Source: Brevipalpus yothersi (lineage: Eukaryota > Arthropoda > Arachnida > Trombidiformes > Tenuipalpidae). From it: a DNA stretch of 64,000 bases. The notes beneath the pieces are model-generated. The model worked only from the letters and a program-made list of their open reading frames with translations, ran no database searches and was not told the origin of the DNA. This document shows, piece after piece, positions 52,089 to 64,000 of the stretch (position 1 is the stretch's first letter; each line of letters begins with the position of its first letter). The position numbers were made by a program, and so were the translations under genes. The DNA lies in assembly GCA_003956705.1 (NCBI GenBank), contig QZCP01000839.1, forward strand, positions 62,001-126,000, written 5' to 3'.

Positions 52089-55000
52089 CTATGTTAATCG
52101 GTTTATAATAATTAAAAATATTGTACAGTGAACATCTCTATCCTGACCAAAATTATCAGAACATAGATCATAATTCACATGTCCAACCGTAGGTAGTCCA
52201 ATAGTATCATTGGTGACCTCCTCTTCCATTTCGTGAGGTGACTCCTCTGTCAGAGATTGCTCTCGAATGGTGTTAATCTGATTTTGTTCAGGTGTATCAA
52301 TGGAAATGTTCACCTCTTCTTCATCTGATGAGTGACTTGACGCTAAATCCATTGATCGACTGTACACTTCACTTTCTGATTCAGATATTGGATATCTGTG
52401 ATGATGACGCCGACGATGTTTCTTATGTTTTCGTGGATAGCGATTTGGAATCACCACCATTCCATCATCAATACCAACACCAGCACCAGCACCGGTACAA
52501 TGAGGACTACTTCCCACCATAACATCAGATCGATATGGACTGCTAGATGTTCTAGTACCAGTACCAGTTGATCGACTAGTGGTGGAAGCAGTTGATATTC
52601 AAAACCTCTACTATTTTACATATGTATATTCAATTTCTAAATGCTTACTGACTGACTGACAACATTTCTTGAACATTCCTCTAATCACATTCCCTAGTGG
52701 TACCATTGATCCGATTTTAATCATCTTCATTCATGAGGAAACTGTTTGATCATGATTCAAAGAATAGATAAATTCTATATTCTGTATTTCTGTTGTTAAT
52801 TCAAAATTAATCTCAAGATTAGAATGTTGACCAAAGAGTAAGTACTTACTCTTTGATGTTGACTGGGAAAAGACAAGTAAGCTTGTTCCACTTTCTGAGT
52901 TGATTTGAAATATGCACACTCTCTACTGACAAATACAACACATTTATGGAAGTAGGAAGAGTTCACTCCATGAAAAATGGTAGAGCTTCAAGGAGTGACT
53001 TGATTTTATTATTATAAAAATTTTTTTATCAAGTTAGCAAAAAATTTTCATTTTCCATAGAGATCTGGTAATTTTAAGAAATATTGGATATCGAGAAAAT
53101 TTTTCTCATTTTGTGGATCTATTGACACTTTTGATTTCCGGTTTGTTCCTTCTGAGCGCCTCGAGAGCAACACTAAGCCTCCTTTCGCGATTTTTTCGAG
53201 TGTCTTTCACCTTGATAGATTGCTTTTTGGACGCATGATTCATAGATGGATTATCAGTCGCATTACTAGTTTCTTCAGACAAAATTTTTATCCTCTCAGA
53301 AGGCTCATCTGCTCTCTGGAATGCGTCATTGGAAGAATCCTTTTGGTAAACAGGTAAATATTGATCCAAATGAGCTAAGTATTTTGAGGCAGAACTTTTC
53401 GATGATGTTTTGGAGCCAGTGTGTGAGTCAGCTTCCTTGCTCTCAGAGATTTGCTCAGAATTGTGATTTTGAAAAGTATTTTCTGATTTACTTTGATTTT
53501 GCTTCAAATCCAAATGATCTTTCTCCTCAAGAGATGGGGGAGATGATGATGATTTATCAACTTTGGTTGAAAGTGATGCGGATAGCTCGGGGGTCGTATC
53601 ACCTTGATCCAAACGATTGTTATTGTTAGATGAGGATGAGAGAGCAGATTCAGTTTGATGGTCTGGAGAATGATGACCATTAGATGTTGATGAAAGGTGT
53701 GGAATGATTACATGATTATTATATGAATGACCTCCAAGATCTTCACTTGAAAGCTCAATTTGACTATTATCACTATTTGATTCAGCATCTCGTATTTCAT
53801 CTACTGACACTTGACCCAAATCATTACCAATCGATTTGCTATTGACTTCTTTCAAATCGTAACAATCCCAATGATACTCTGAAAAAAATGTGCATAAATA
53901 ATAGAAATTAGTAAAGCTAATCGATCAAAGAGCATTTCAAGGTTTTGAGGAGTGATATGATGAGAGATGTGGAAATGAGAGAAAACAGAGAATGATGATA
54001 GGGCTAGATCGAGTTGAGAGAGAATAGTTTTCTTCATCTAACGATTACGATTCTTTAGACAATGAAAGAGTTGAGGTGTTCAATTTGATATCAATACTTA
54101 TCCCAAGATGAGTGGATGCAGTAAGATTCTGTCTTGACAAAGTTTAAGCGAAAGGGGGGATGGAAATTATCATGTTAATACGAAAATAAGAACAAAGAGC
54201 CTCAAAAATGGTCGTGAGCATTGTCAAAAGGAGTAGGGTAAAATAATAGTGGACAAAAAAATTAGTAGAATTTGAGGCCAACAGTAACCAAGAGTTAATA
54301 AAGAAAAGAAAAATTAGGAAAGAAAAAACATTTATACCGGAGGATGCTATTCTTCATCGAAATTGTTGACAATATGATCATCATCAAAATTGTTGAGAGT
54401 ATCATTGAATGAATTGGCCATTGGCTTACCACTGTTAGCGAGAGCTTGATGAAAATGAAGATTCGGGAGAGGCTCAGATGAAGAGAATTGCCCGTGCCCC
54501 AAGAGGGAAGATGATTCGACTGGTGTAAGCTTTGAAAAGCGTTTCACATTATTTTCGGTGAATGAATTACAGTTTTTGAGTAGAAACTCATTTCCATTGA
54601 TGGCTGCCCGATAAATGTTATTAGGTGTGCGATTGTGGCGTTTCTTCAGGCGGGATCGAGTGAAATAGCAACAAAAAAGGATGACTAGACAGGAAAACAA
54701 AACGATGAGGGCAAATATTCCGGGTAACAGTAGATCGTCCCAGAGAAAAGATGGATTTTCTCGTATGAGATCATTAAAATTAATTTGATTTCTTTTTATG
54801 TTGAAGCTTGAATTATTCAGTGAATCTTGTGACTTTGTTATGCTGATACTAGTAGTGCTACTGGCTGTTGTGGAAGTGGTGGAAGTGATAGTGGTGACGG
54901 TGGATGGGGGGCTTGTGGTAGTGGTAGTTGTTTCGTACTCTTCGACTATCAGGATGCTTATGTTTTTGATTGACCGCAATGGATTGAACCCTGTGAATCA

Positions 55001-58000
55001 GAGATTGAAGAGGTGATTAAATCAAGAGGAAATGAATGTTTAACCATAAAAAGGAAGAGAAATAATAAATTGAAAAGAAGATGGAAGGAAAAAATGAACA
55101 AGTTAAGGAAGAAGCTTAAAAAATTGTGAGTTAGGAAGAAAAATGTAAATTAGATTCAGAATATTGAGAAAGAAGAAAAGCATGCGGTCAAAGAGACTAG
55201 GGAACTTGGTAATCACCACCGTGACAGATTGATTGAGGGCATCCATGACTTTTCTTTTTCATGCAGCCAAACTAGATAAAAAAAGACTTACCAGCATCTA
55301 CAGCTTCCACTGTAAGAGTGTAGTTTAGTTCATCTATCGTTAAGTCAATAGAACGGACAAGAGAAATATATCCCATTTCTGGATTGATGGTGAAAAGTCT
55401 CTTTGCATCTTCAGAGAGAATATGATATTTAACAAATCCATTAGGCCCAGAATCGAGATCGATAGCCTGCACTCTTCCGATTGGTTCATTGATTGGAAAA
55501 CTACTTTTAACGATCAGAAAGTATGTCTCATTGACGAAAATTGGTGCATTGTCGTTTAAATCATCTACAATTATACTTAGTATACAGTGATCTATTCGCT
55601 TTGGGTGGAAAATATTACGGACTTCTAGAATGAGTAGATGTTCTGCTTTCTCCTCGCGATCAAGAGGTATTCCAACTGATCTGACGGCACCGGAAGTGGG
55701 ATTCACTTGGAATAATTTCGCATCAGAATTATCCGTAAGGATAGAGAAGTGTAGATGTTCCCTGACACTCGTTCCAACAACTGGTAGATGCAAAACAACC
55801 TTAGGTTCAGTAGAATTCTCAAGTACATGGCCGATGAATTTGGATCGCTGAAAGTGAAGTGAGCTCTTCGGTAATGACTTGCTTTCGATCATGATCACAG
55901 CCTGAGCTGAATGTTTTCCATCGGATACTGTTGCATGTAACTGATACAAGCCTTCGGATAGTGAGTCTGCATTGGAAACTGTAATCAGACCTGACGTATG
56001 ATTAATTGTAAACTTCTTGCTCGCTTCGCTGGTATCCAAGAGAGAATACTTGAGGGTGGAGATTGAATGGTGTCGATGGACTCCCTTGCGTTTTTGATGA
56101 TGCGGCTGATCAGCCTCGCAACTAGAAGCATTCAAGCGGATCACTCGGATATCCGGATAGGTTGGAAGATACAAAGTTGCATGATAACTTTGTCGATCGA
56201 AACTAGGCGTACAATCGTCTATATTTTCGAAACTGATGGTGACATGAGCGTCTGTGATCGCTTTCAATGGAACTGGAGAACCAAGATCAAAAGCACTGAC
56301 TGTGAAACTGAATTCTTGCCTTCGCTCATAAACCACAGGATAGCGCAGGGTTATTGCACTGGAGATCGTATCAATGTTGAAATAATCCTTCTCCTGCCGT
56401 TCATTAATCTGATAACGAATAAGTCCATTCTGGTTCGAATCAATGTCGAACGCTTCCATGATAAGGGGTGATCTACCATCTAGAGCCGTCACCATGTTAC
56501 CCAATATCTTTCCATGATATCGTCTTCGTATCCAAGTTGGTGGGTTGTCATTCACATCGAGCACATTGATAACCACTCTAGTGCTGTCATTCATTCGCAT
56601 CAGATTCGTTGCAGTCACAATGAGCTCATATTTATGACACAGCTCATAATCAAGTTTACCGAGTAGGAACAATTCTCCTGTACTTGCACTGATTGAAAAG
56701 CTCGAAGATTCACAGCTGATGGGCAGGAGGCTAGATGAACTGATTTCGTAGAACAAAGGCTGTCGGCTCACAGCTTGCACTGATCCAATTATAGTACCAA
56801 TCTGTGAGTCTTCAGATAACTCAAAGACATATTCATTTCGAACAAAAGATGGGCTCTGACCAGTAGGAAATGTCACCGTTATACCTACGTTCACGGAAGA
56901 ACTCAAAGATGGAAGACCAGAGTCAGATATTTTAACTCTTAAGAAGAATTCCAACTGTTTGGTTTCATGAAGTGGTCTGGCGACTCTGATGAAACCGAGA
57001 TTTCGATCTATTTCGAAGAAACCATGTTCGTTGCCAGAAACTATGGAAAACCATATCAAAGCGTTTTCACCTTCATCTTCATCAGTTGCGATAACCTGGA
57101 GAACATTGGTTCCGATGGGAGAGGTTTGCGTCACGTCCGCTTTCAAGAATGATGAGAGGCATTCAGGTTTATGATCATTAACATCAAGAACATTGATCAC
57201 TATCCTAGCAAATGAGCGATGAGAGCATGCAGCAACAATGCTAGGAGGTTTAGGAGATAAATCACAACTTTTTCGAATGGATTGACTCAGTCCACTGAGT
57301 CCAGAGTCAGCTACTTCAACAATCATTTTGTATTGATTTTCTGCTTCACGGTCTAAAGATTCTCTGATCCGTAGCACCCCAGACCAAGATTCCAAATCGA
57401 ATTTGGCAAGAGTTCTCGGTGAATCAACAGAATAGATTGAGAAAATATGTTTATCACCCACATCGAGATCGGTCACTCGAAGAGTGAGTAGTTCACTTCC
57501 TTTGGAGATGTTTTCATAAGTGTTGATGGTGTAAGTTTCTTGAGAAAACTGTGGGAAATTGTCATTTACATCGTTCACAAAAATGGTGACCTATGGATAG
57601 GATGAAATGAGAAAATGGATGAAGTTTCTTACGAAGGAGGATAGGAATAATCATTGATTCAGGGCGAAAGTGAGAACAATGACTAACAAAGGCTCAAAAA
57701 CCTCATTACTCGCATTGAGGAATACACGGAAATTCCATGAAGTGGAGCGATTTGTAAGCAGTTGAAGCTCGAAGTGTAAGTCGTTTATGAAAAATTCGCT
57801 TGGAAGTACTCTTCTAGCCTCTTAAAATGAATATCAATCGAACAGATACAACTCAATATATGAATGAAGGTGTGCCCAATAATCCAAATTTATTACCTTA
57901 ATTTTGTCGGATGAGCAAAAAATAAAAAGAGTTGCAGCGTAAGGTTTGTGGCTTTCAAATTATTTTCGAAAAGTGAATTAATTTTTCTAGCCTTTTAGAG

Positions 58001-61000
58001 ACAACTTTCCTGCATCATTTCAATTTTTAACTATCTTCCTCTTCCAAGATAATTTATTTTCTGTTCCCTCCCACGGTTAGGAGATATGTTGTTAATACAG
58101 GGAGATCTGGCGAGGAAATGAATATCCTCCAGTACAACTCTCTCTGTCTATTCATGGCATTTGTTTCTATTTTCTAGTATTTTTGATGAACAATCACCAG
58201 CATATGAGTGGGTTTAATCAAATCTCTGCTCATTTCCGTTCATAGGAAATTCTTCTTCAGAGCTTCACTTGCAAGTATTCTTCTCATTTCCTTCAAACAC
58301 TTTCCTGTGTAAGATTTATTATTTGGGAAGTGACTCAAAAGTTGGTCACAGAAAGGAGAATCAGTACTACATTGATTCCTTCAATATCAGATCAGCTGAT
58401 GAATAAGTAGTATCAAGCCCTTATTGCTAAAAACCTAGTTGGAAAATCGTTAAGTATCTCTAGATCTGGACGAATAATAATGTAATTATCAAGCCCTTTT
58501 CACGGTTTAGATAGATGATGAATTAGGCGAAGAGACCTTTGAGGATATAACCTTCCGCTCTTCCTCTTTGGCACTCTGAATATACATCTACAATATGTAG
58601 TTTCATGAGTTGCATGTAGATCAATGTATAACAACCTCTCTCTGGGTTTGTGGAGGTATCGATGACACAAAATTTTGTCGGATCGAAAGAATTCAAATAA
58701 TTAAGCCTCTAGAGAAATTGACCTAGATTTGAAACATCAGGTTGAGAGTAAATATTCAACCACCAAAGAAGGAACTGACATCGAGATCAATTTACATTGG
58801 AATATTTGTTTTGTTCTTCAACCGTTTTATGGCCAGAAATTGCTATCGAAACTTTCCCTTCGCTTACTTTTCGTTGGCTAACACACCTGCCATAGTAAAG
58901 TCAGTGCGAGAGAAAAACAAACAGACAGATAGGGAGAGAAAGAGAGATGGTCAGAATCGCTACTTACGTTATGATGATTTCGAGCCTCCCCATCAGTGAT
59001 CATGATAGTAAGATTGTACTCCTTAGTTGATTCATAATCCAGAGGCTTGGCCACAACGAGGGCTTGATCGACGAAAGCAAATACACCTTTCTCACTTGCA
59101 TACTCAATATGAACACAGACAAGATCTTCAGGGTCAGGATCAAAAGTTTCGAATAAGGCTACAAGCTTTCCAACTTCAGCATTCTCAGGGATGTACTCAA
59201 TGGACGATTTGTCTTTGAATAGAGGTCTTGAGTTCACAATCCGGAACTTGGTGGTTTCAGGTTCCCCTTCTGGTTGAGTTATGGTTGTTGTTGTCAACGG
59301 ATCGGAAACCTCATCGTTCAGCATTTCAGTTGAATTGGCCATAAGGGTTGAACTTTCTGTGCCTATTGTTGAAGTAGAAGTAGTACTTCCACTTGTGCTA
59401 GAAGATGGATCGATGACTAGAGAAGATTCGGATGACCCAATTTCGATAGACTCTCCTGAAAAAATGAATCAAAGAACGAGAGGATAAGGTCCTCTGTGAG
59501 CGACTTTGTTCTGAGTGCTGATATAAGTATTTTTTCAATTCTTGTGAGTGGGACGCTGAAGAAAAATTTTCAAACATTTCCTACTACTCGATTCATCTAG
59601 ATTGGATGGATGAGTTTTTTTTGCCTTCAACTTCTGAGCACATACCAGGTACTCAGAAAAGAAGGAGGATATAATTATAAGTATTTCTTATCGGGTCATA
59701 TATGCTCAACTTACCATGGTAAGCGACACGTGAAGCTAAGACTTTGATAGTGACTGAAACTTGAGAGCTCCTCTTTGGGTGTCCATTATCCGTACACGTT
59801 ACCTAACCAAATGAGAAGGTAAAACCGGATTAAAAACTAGAATCGGTGACTGTATGGGTGGTGGTGAGAGAAATTTTTATTCTCAAGTAGTCAGTCGAGT
59901 TATTTCCCTACTCGAGAGGAAAAAGATTTAGTAAGATTCAGTAAGATGAGAGAGGGTTTTGATTTGAGCTATTGGAAATGAGGAAAGAAATGAGATGAAA
60001 ACTTCATGCTGATACATGTATTATCATCTGATCAACTCAATGAGATAGATCGAATAGTGACCGATGAGAGGGAGAGAGATGAGTCAGAAAATATAGCAGC
60101 AAGAGATATAGAATAAATAGTATAGAAACTTAGGGGAGTAATAGGGAGAGAGAAAGAGAGAAAAAGGGAGACTTGGGTAGAAAGCACATAAATACTAAGA
60201 TCGAAGTCTTCCGGGAGTACTAATATGTGAATCAATGACAACTGACCATTAAGGAGTAGTGTTCGGCGGGAATCGGATTTGTTGCATTGAAGTGGATAGC
60301 TCCTGTCTTCTCATCGATTCGGAAAAGATTATTTCCACTGCCACCAGGCGAGAGCTTGAAGTTCAATGAAGTTAGTAGACTTCCAGGGGAATCATTATTT
60401 CCAAAAACATAATCTTTATCGAACGCAATCACTTGACAGATAGGAATTTCATTGCCTAAATCATTGTAAGCAATACAGATCAAGCGATTGAATTTGAATC
60501 TAGGAGCGTTGTCATTTATGTTGGCAACACTGATGAGTACAGGCGTTCTAGACATGAGAGGTTGATTGCTCTCATCTTCACTGTCCTGGATGGTATTGTC
60601 ATTCTTTTCAACCTCAGAAATGTCTGATAGTGAGGTGGATTCACTCACTTCAACATCGAGTATATAATGAGCGGTCAGCTCATGATCAAGTTCAGATATC
60701 AACTTGAGCGTTCCATTGTGTAAATCTATTTCAAAAGGATTGTTCTCCTTTGGATTGAGTATACGAAAAGTAAAGCTACTTGGAAAGTTTTCCTCAGCTT
60801 CGTTATTGTCAACATTAATGCTGCTGTTGTCATTCTCAGTAGGTCTGATACTGCTATTATGAGAGTATGAAGGAAGAGAGATAGCATCACTTTTATTATT
60901 AGTCCTTCTATTTATGCTATCTTTGTCTGTAGCGTGAATTTGTAAGATGACGCTTCCAGTTGAAGCATCTTCCGGAATGGTCACAGAATAGAAAGGTTCA

Positions 61001-64000
61001 ACTGCCATTGGAGCATTATCATTCATATCATCAATCGAAATCAAAACATGGATAAGCGCTGTTTTTGGAGCTGGGGATTTATCCTTAGCAAGTACAGCCA
61101 ACCAATAGCGCCAATTCTTCTCACGATCTAGTACAACTTTGGTGAAGATTTTTCCATCTTCGTTTATGATGAAGTGCCCCAGGCCATCACCGTAAACTAT
61201 TTGATAATCAACTGGATGCTTACAATTGGGGCAATCATCATCAGTAGCAAACAATCGTAACACAAATGTATCGATGGGAGAATTTTCGAGTACACTTCCT
61301 TCCACCACTGGAATGCCTACTCCTTCATGACCTTTGAACTTGAATTTTGGAGCAAATTGATTCTCATCGACATCTTCCACATTCAATTTGAGAGTGAAGT
61401 TAGTTTCAAGTGATGGTGTACCCTCGTCACGAGCAATAACTGTGATTTGGTATTCTTGTCGGCTCTCAAAATCAAGTTTTTCAGCTAATCTTATATTTCC
61501 AGTGAGCTCATCTATAGTAAATACTCTTTCACTTCCCGGATGGACATCGTAGGTATCATCATCTTTGATGGACTGGTGGATTGGTGAACCTGATCGAATG
61601 AAGTATCTAACTTGACCATTTTTGCCTTCATCAAAATCATGAGCACTGACTCTAGTGAGTAGAGAGCCAACAGGATAGTCTTCTCTTATCCAGATGGCTC
61701 GAGAAGAGTCAAGGAACATCGGAGGATTGTCGTTCACATCTTCAACAGTAATAATCACACGCACAGTAGAGGAAAGACTAGGAAAGCCAGAATCTGTAGC
61801 ACGCAAGAAAAGCTCATAGCTTGGAACCGATTCTCGATCGAGTGCGTCTCGAGTTGTCAAGACCCCAGAATCGGGTTCAACTATGAACTGGGATTCATGA
61901 TTGAGAAGGCTATATTTGATCAACTTACTAGCCCCACTGTCACTATCGGAAGCATGAAACTCAGCAATTTTAGTTCCAAGACGTGCATCTTCTGGCACAG
62001 AAAAATGATAGATTGAGCGATCAAAAAGTGGAGGATTGTCGTTCTCGTCATCGATGATAACATTAAGTTTGAGAGATGAACATCGAGGTGGTTGTGCAAG
62101 ATCACAGGCAGTGATGTTGAGATCATATGAAGACTGGATCTCTCTATCGATGACATCCTGTACGATGAAGTCACCATTTTTCCAGTCTATGTTGAAAGGA
62201 ATACCATTGGGATATGTTTTGAAATGATCATATAAGTGGAAATTCATTGAATACACGAGCTGTCCTTCAAAACCTCTATCAGAATCTTTGGCTGCCAGAC
62301 GTGCTATCCGTAGACCTATCAGTTGATTTTCGCGAATATAGAGTTCTCCCATGTTATCATCAAAATGAGGAGAGTGTTGAGTCCAATCGCTCTGAGATTC
62401 ATAATCATTATCACCATCTTCAGCGAAAACTTCATTTTCACGATAATTGACAGTGTCTATCTCCTCACTACTCTTCTTTTTTGAAGGGTGGGCTGAAAAT
62501 AGGGGAGCTTTGGAGTACGGACTCACATCTGATACACATTTGAATTCAGGACGAGGTTGAGTTGAGGGTGGCTGGTTAAAATTACGAGATTTGAGGATGA
62601 GATTCGATTCAGTGAAGATAACTTTGATGGGCAGCACATCAGCAAAATACATCTGATCACTCGCAGAAACATTGACATACATCTCCAGTGGCAGTGATTT
62701 GGTTGAGGTAAAAGATGGAAAATAGCGTGCTAGATCACACACGAGCTCTAATTTCCCATGGATTGGATCTAATCTGAAACAGTCATACAATTCACTCTCA
62801 AGACTTTGAACTGGAGATGGAGATGGAGCGACTAATTTGTAGACAATCGAACTTTTAGCATCATCATCAATTGCATGAAGAGTGGCTATCTCGGTGTACG
62901 GATCAGTTATGACAGGTAGGCGAAGAATGCAATCTTTTTGTTGAAACTTGGGTCGATTATCGTTCAAATCACGAATTGTGATGTTGATCATTAGTTGAGT
63001 TTGTCTTCGATACGGTGTTCCCATATCTGAAGCACGGGCTTTCAGTGTATAGTAAACAGGACCAGTTTCGTAATCTAATGGTGATGTGGATGAAATAACT
63101 CCAGTGTCTCCATCAATGACAAATGGGCCTGAAGCGGGCTCCACGAGTGAATAACGCACTGCACCATTATCTCCCGAATCTTCATCTCTAGCAATCAGTT
63201 TGATAACAAAAGAATCATTATGAGTGACCATCGGTTTGCTCTCATCTATGGTAACTTCTATGATTTGGCCCAAGTTACTCAAATATTTGATCCCTTTGTT
63301 TTTGAATATTGGACCATTATCATTGTCGTCAATAACTTTGATATGAAGATTAGTTTGAGCAATACTAGACGATGATCTTCCGCTGGCGCCAATAATATCT
63401 CCATGAGTGAGTAAATTTGCTGAGAGTCGCGCTTTGATGATTAGATTATAAGATTCCTCTTTCTCAAAATCTAGATGCGATCGAGTATAAACAATACCAT
63501 TTGCTGTGATGCCAAATAAATGAGCAGGATCAGAATTTTCCTCGATCTGATAGATAATTGTAGGCGGCACATGAGAGTAGGAGGATGATTCAAGCTCGCC
63601 ACTTGACTCTTCAAATGGAAGTTTCACTTTCACTTGTACAATCATGGAGCCTGGAAGTACACTTTCATGAATCTGGGCAAAGTAATAATCTGACTGGAAA
63701 AGAGGCTTGAAGAGAGAAATGATGGATTTTTTGGCGAATGGGGGCAAAATTGATGGGTAAGAAATGGAGTCTGGCAAATTGCTGGCAGCTGATGAAGACT
63801 TGGTGTTGAACGGGTTGATGAACACGCTGATGGTCTCACTGGTGGATAGGCCACCACAATCTGATGCTCTTAGTGTCAGGTTGAATTCCAGTCCATATCC
63901 TCTAATAGTAGACAAAAGTTTCTCACCATTATACATGTTGGAAGAAGATGGCTGACTGTTACCACCATCATTCCGGTCATTATTGCGACTACTTCGCCGA
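52089..64000 (-). CDS. Giant Dachsous/Fat-type cadherin, 5' end beyond the window
   Basis: Exons on the minus strand: 64000 (continuing)-60247, 59802-59715, 59455-58968, 57590-55292, 54990-54430, 53878-53211, 52894-52850, 52680-52649 and 52575-52089, about 2806 residues in the window with all phases consistent. The frame is open to the right edge. About 17 cadherin repeats are visible (linkers such as IDDENDNPPLF, VEDVNDNPPMF, VANINDNAPRF, VNDVNDNFPQF, VDDLNDNAPIF). A Ser/Thr-rich mucin-like insert (exon 59455-58968) separates two groups of repeats. After the last repeat come a Thr-rich stalk, a transmembrane helix (LLLPGIFALIVLFSCLVILF) and a cytoplasmic tail containing SEYHWDCYDLKEV, reminiscent of the YHWD motif of Fat-family tails, followed by polar, acidic and His/Arg-rich stretches. 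No EGF or laminin G domains occur next to the membrane, which favours Dachsous over Fat. Expected role: heterophilic adhesion and planar polarity. The two small tail exons are the least certain. The ~1.4-kb intron 57591-58967 holds no recognised gene. Confidence 0.82.

Overview
The window is eukaryotic nuclear DNA from a small-genome arthropod, most likely a mite (Acari). The organism call is an inference. It rests on AT-rich sequence, short GT-AG introns (often 60-120 bp) in otherwise conserved metazoan genes, a peritrophin-type chitin-binding protein, a clip-less trypsin family member and giant atypical cadherins. There is no operon structure, prokaryotic signal, CRISPR array, phage or recognisable transposon. 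Coding regions were rebuilt by joining exons at GT/AG sites. For every gene I checked that the exon phases add up to an open frame.

Layout. 883-2480 (+): last four exons of a RASL11-like small GTPase, 5' end missing. 4529-6789 (+): PLP decarboxylase of the cysteine sulfinate/aspartate type (CSAD/GADL1/Black). 6980-8910 (-): MOSPD2-like CRAL-TRIO/MSP membrane protein. 10624-11837 (+): lipid phosphate phosphatase (PAP2). 12652-14853 (+): mitochondrial CLPX unfoldase. 15057-16189 (-): VPS72/YL1 chromatin protein. 16626-20857 (-): Aquarius spliceosomal helicase. 21166-21832 (+): ribosomal protein S18, divergent from Aquarius across about 300 bp. 22570-24256 (+): SLC25A16-like mitochondrial carrier. 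24257-38606 is gene-poor and full of GA/TC microsatellites, holding only a proline-rich chitin-binding secreted protein (30641-32106, -) and an N gap (36252-36529). 38607-42707 (-): trypsin-like serine protease. 44560-50643 (-): 14-repeat cadherin with a SEA-like juxtamembrane domain, encoded in one uninterrupted frame. 52089-64000 (-): 3' part of a second giant cadherin, which runs off the right edge.

The genes do not form a pathway. The first 24 kb is dense with housekeeping genes (translation, splicing, chromatin, mitochondrial proteolysis and transport, lipid signalling). The right-hand 26 kb holds extracellular and cell-adhesion genes with larger introns. I see no clearly new biological system. 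The observations most worth a second look are the trypsin-like protease with Ala instead of Trp215, the decarboxylase with altered cofactor-site motifs, the alternative tails of the second cadherin, degenerate calcium linkers in the first cadherin, an unassigned coding exon near 43.9 kb, and two inverted repeats between 34 and 36 kb.
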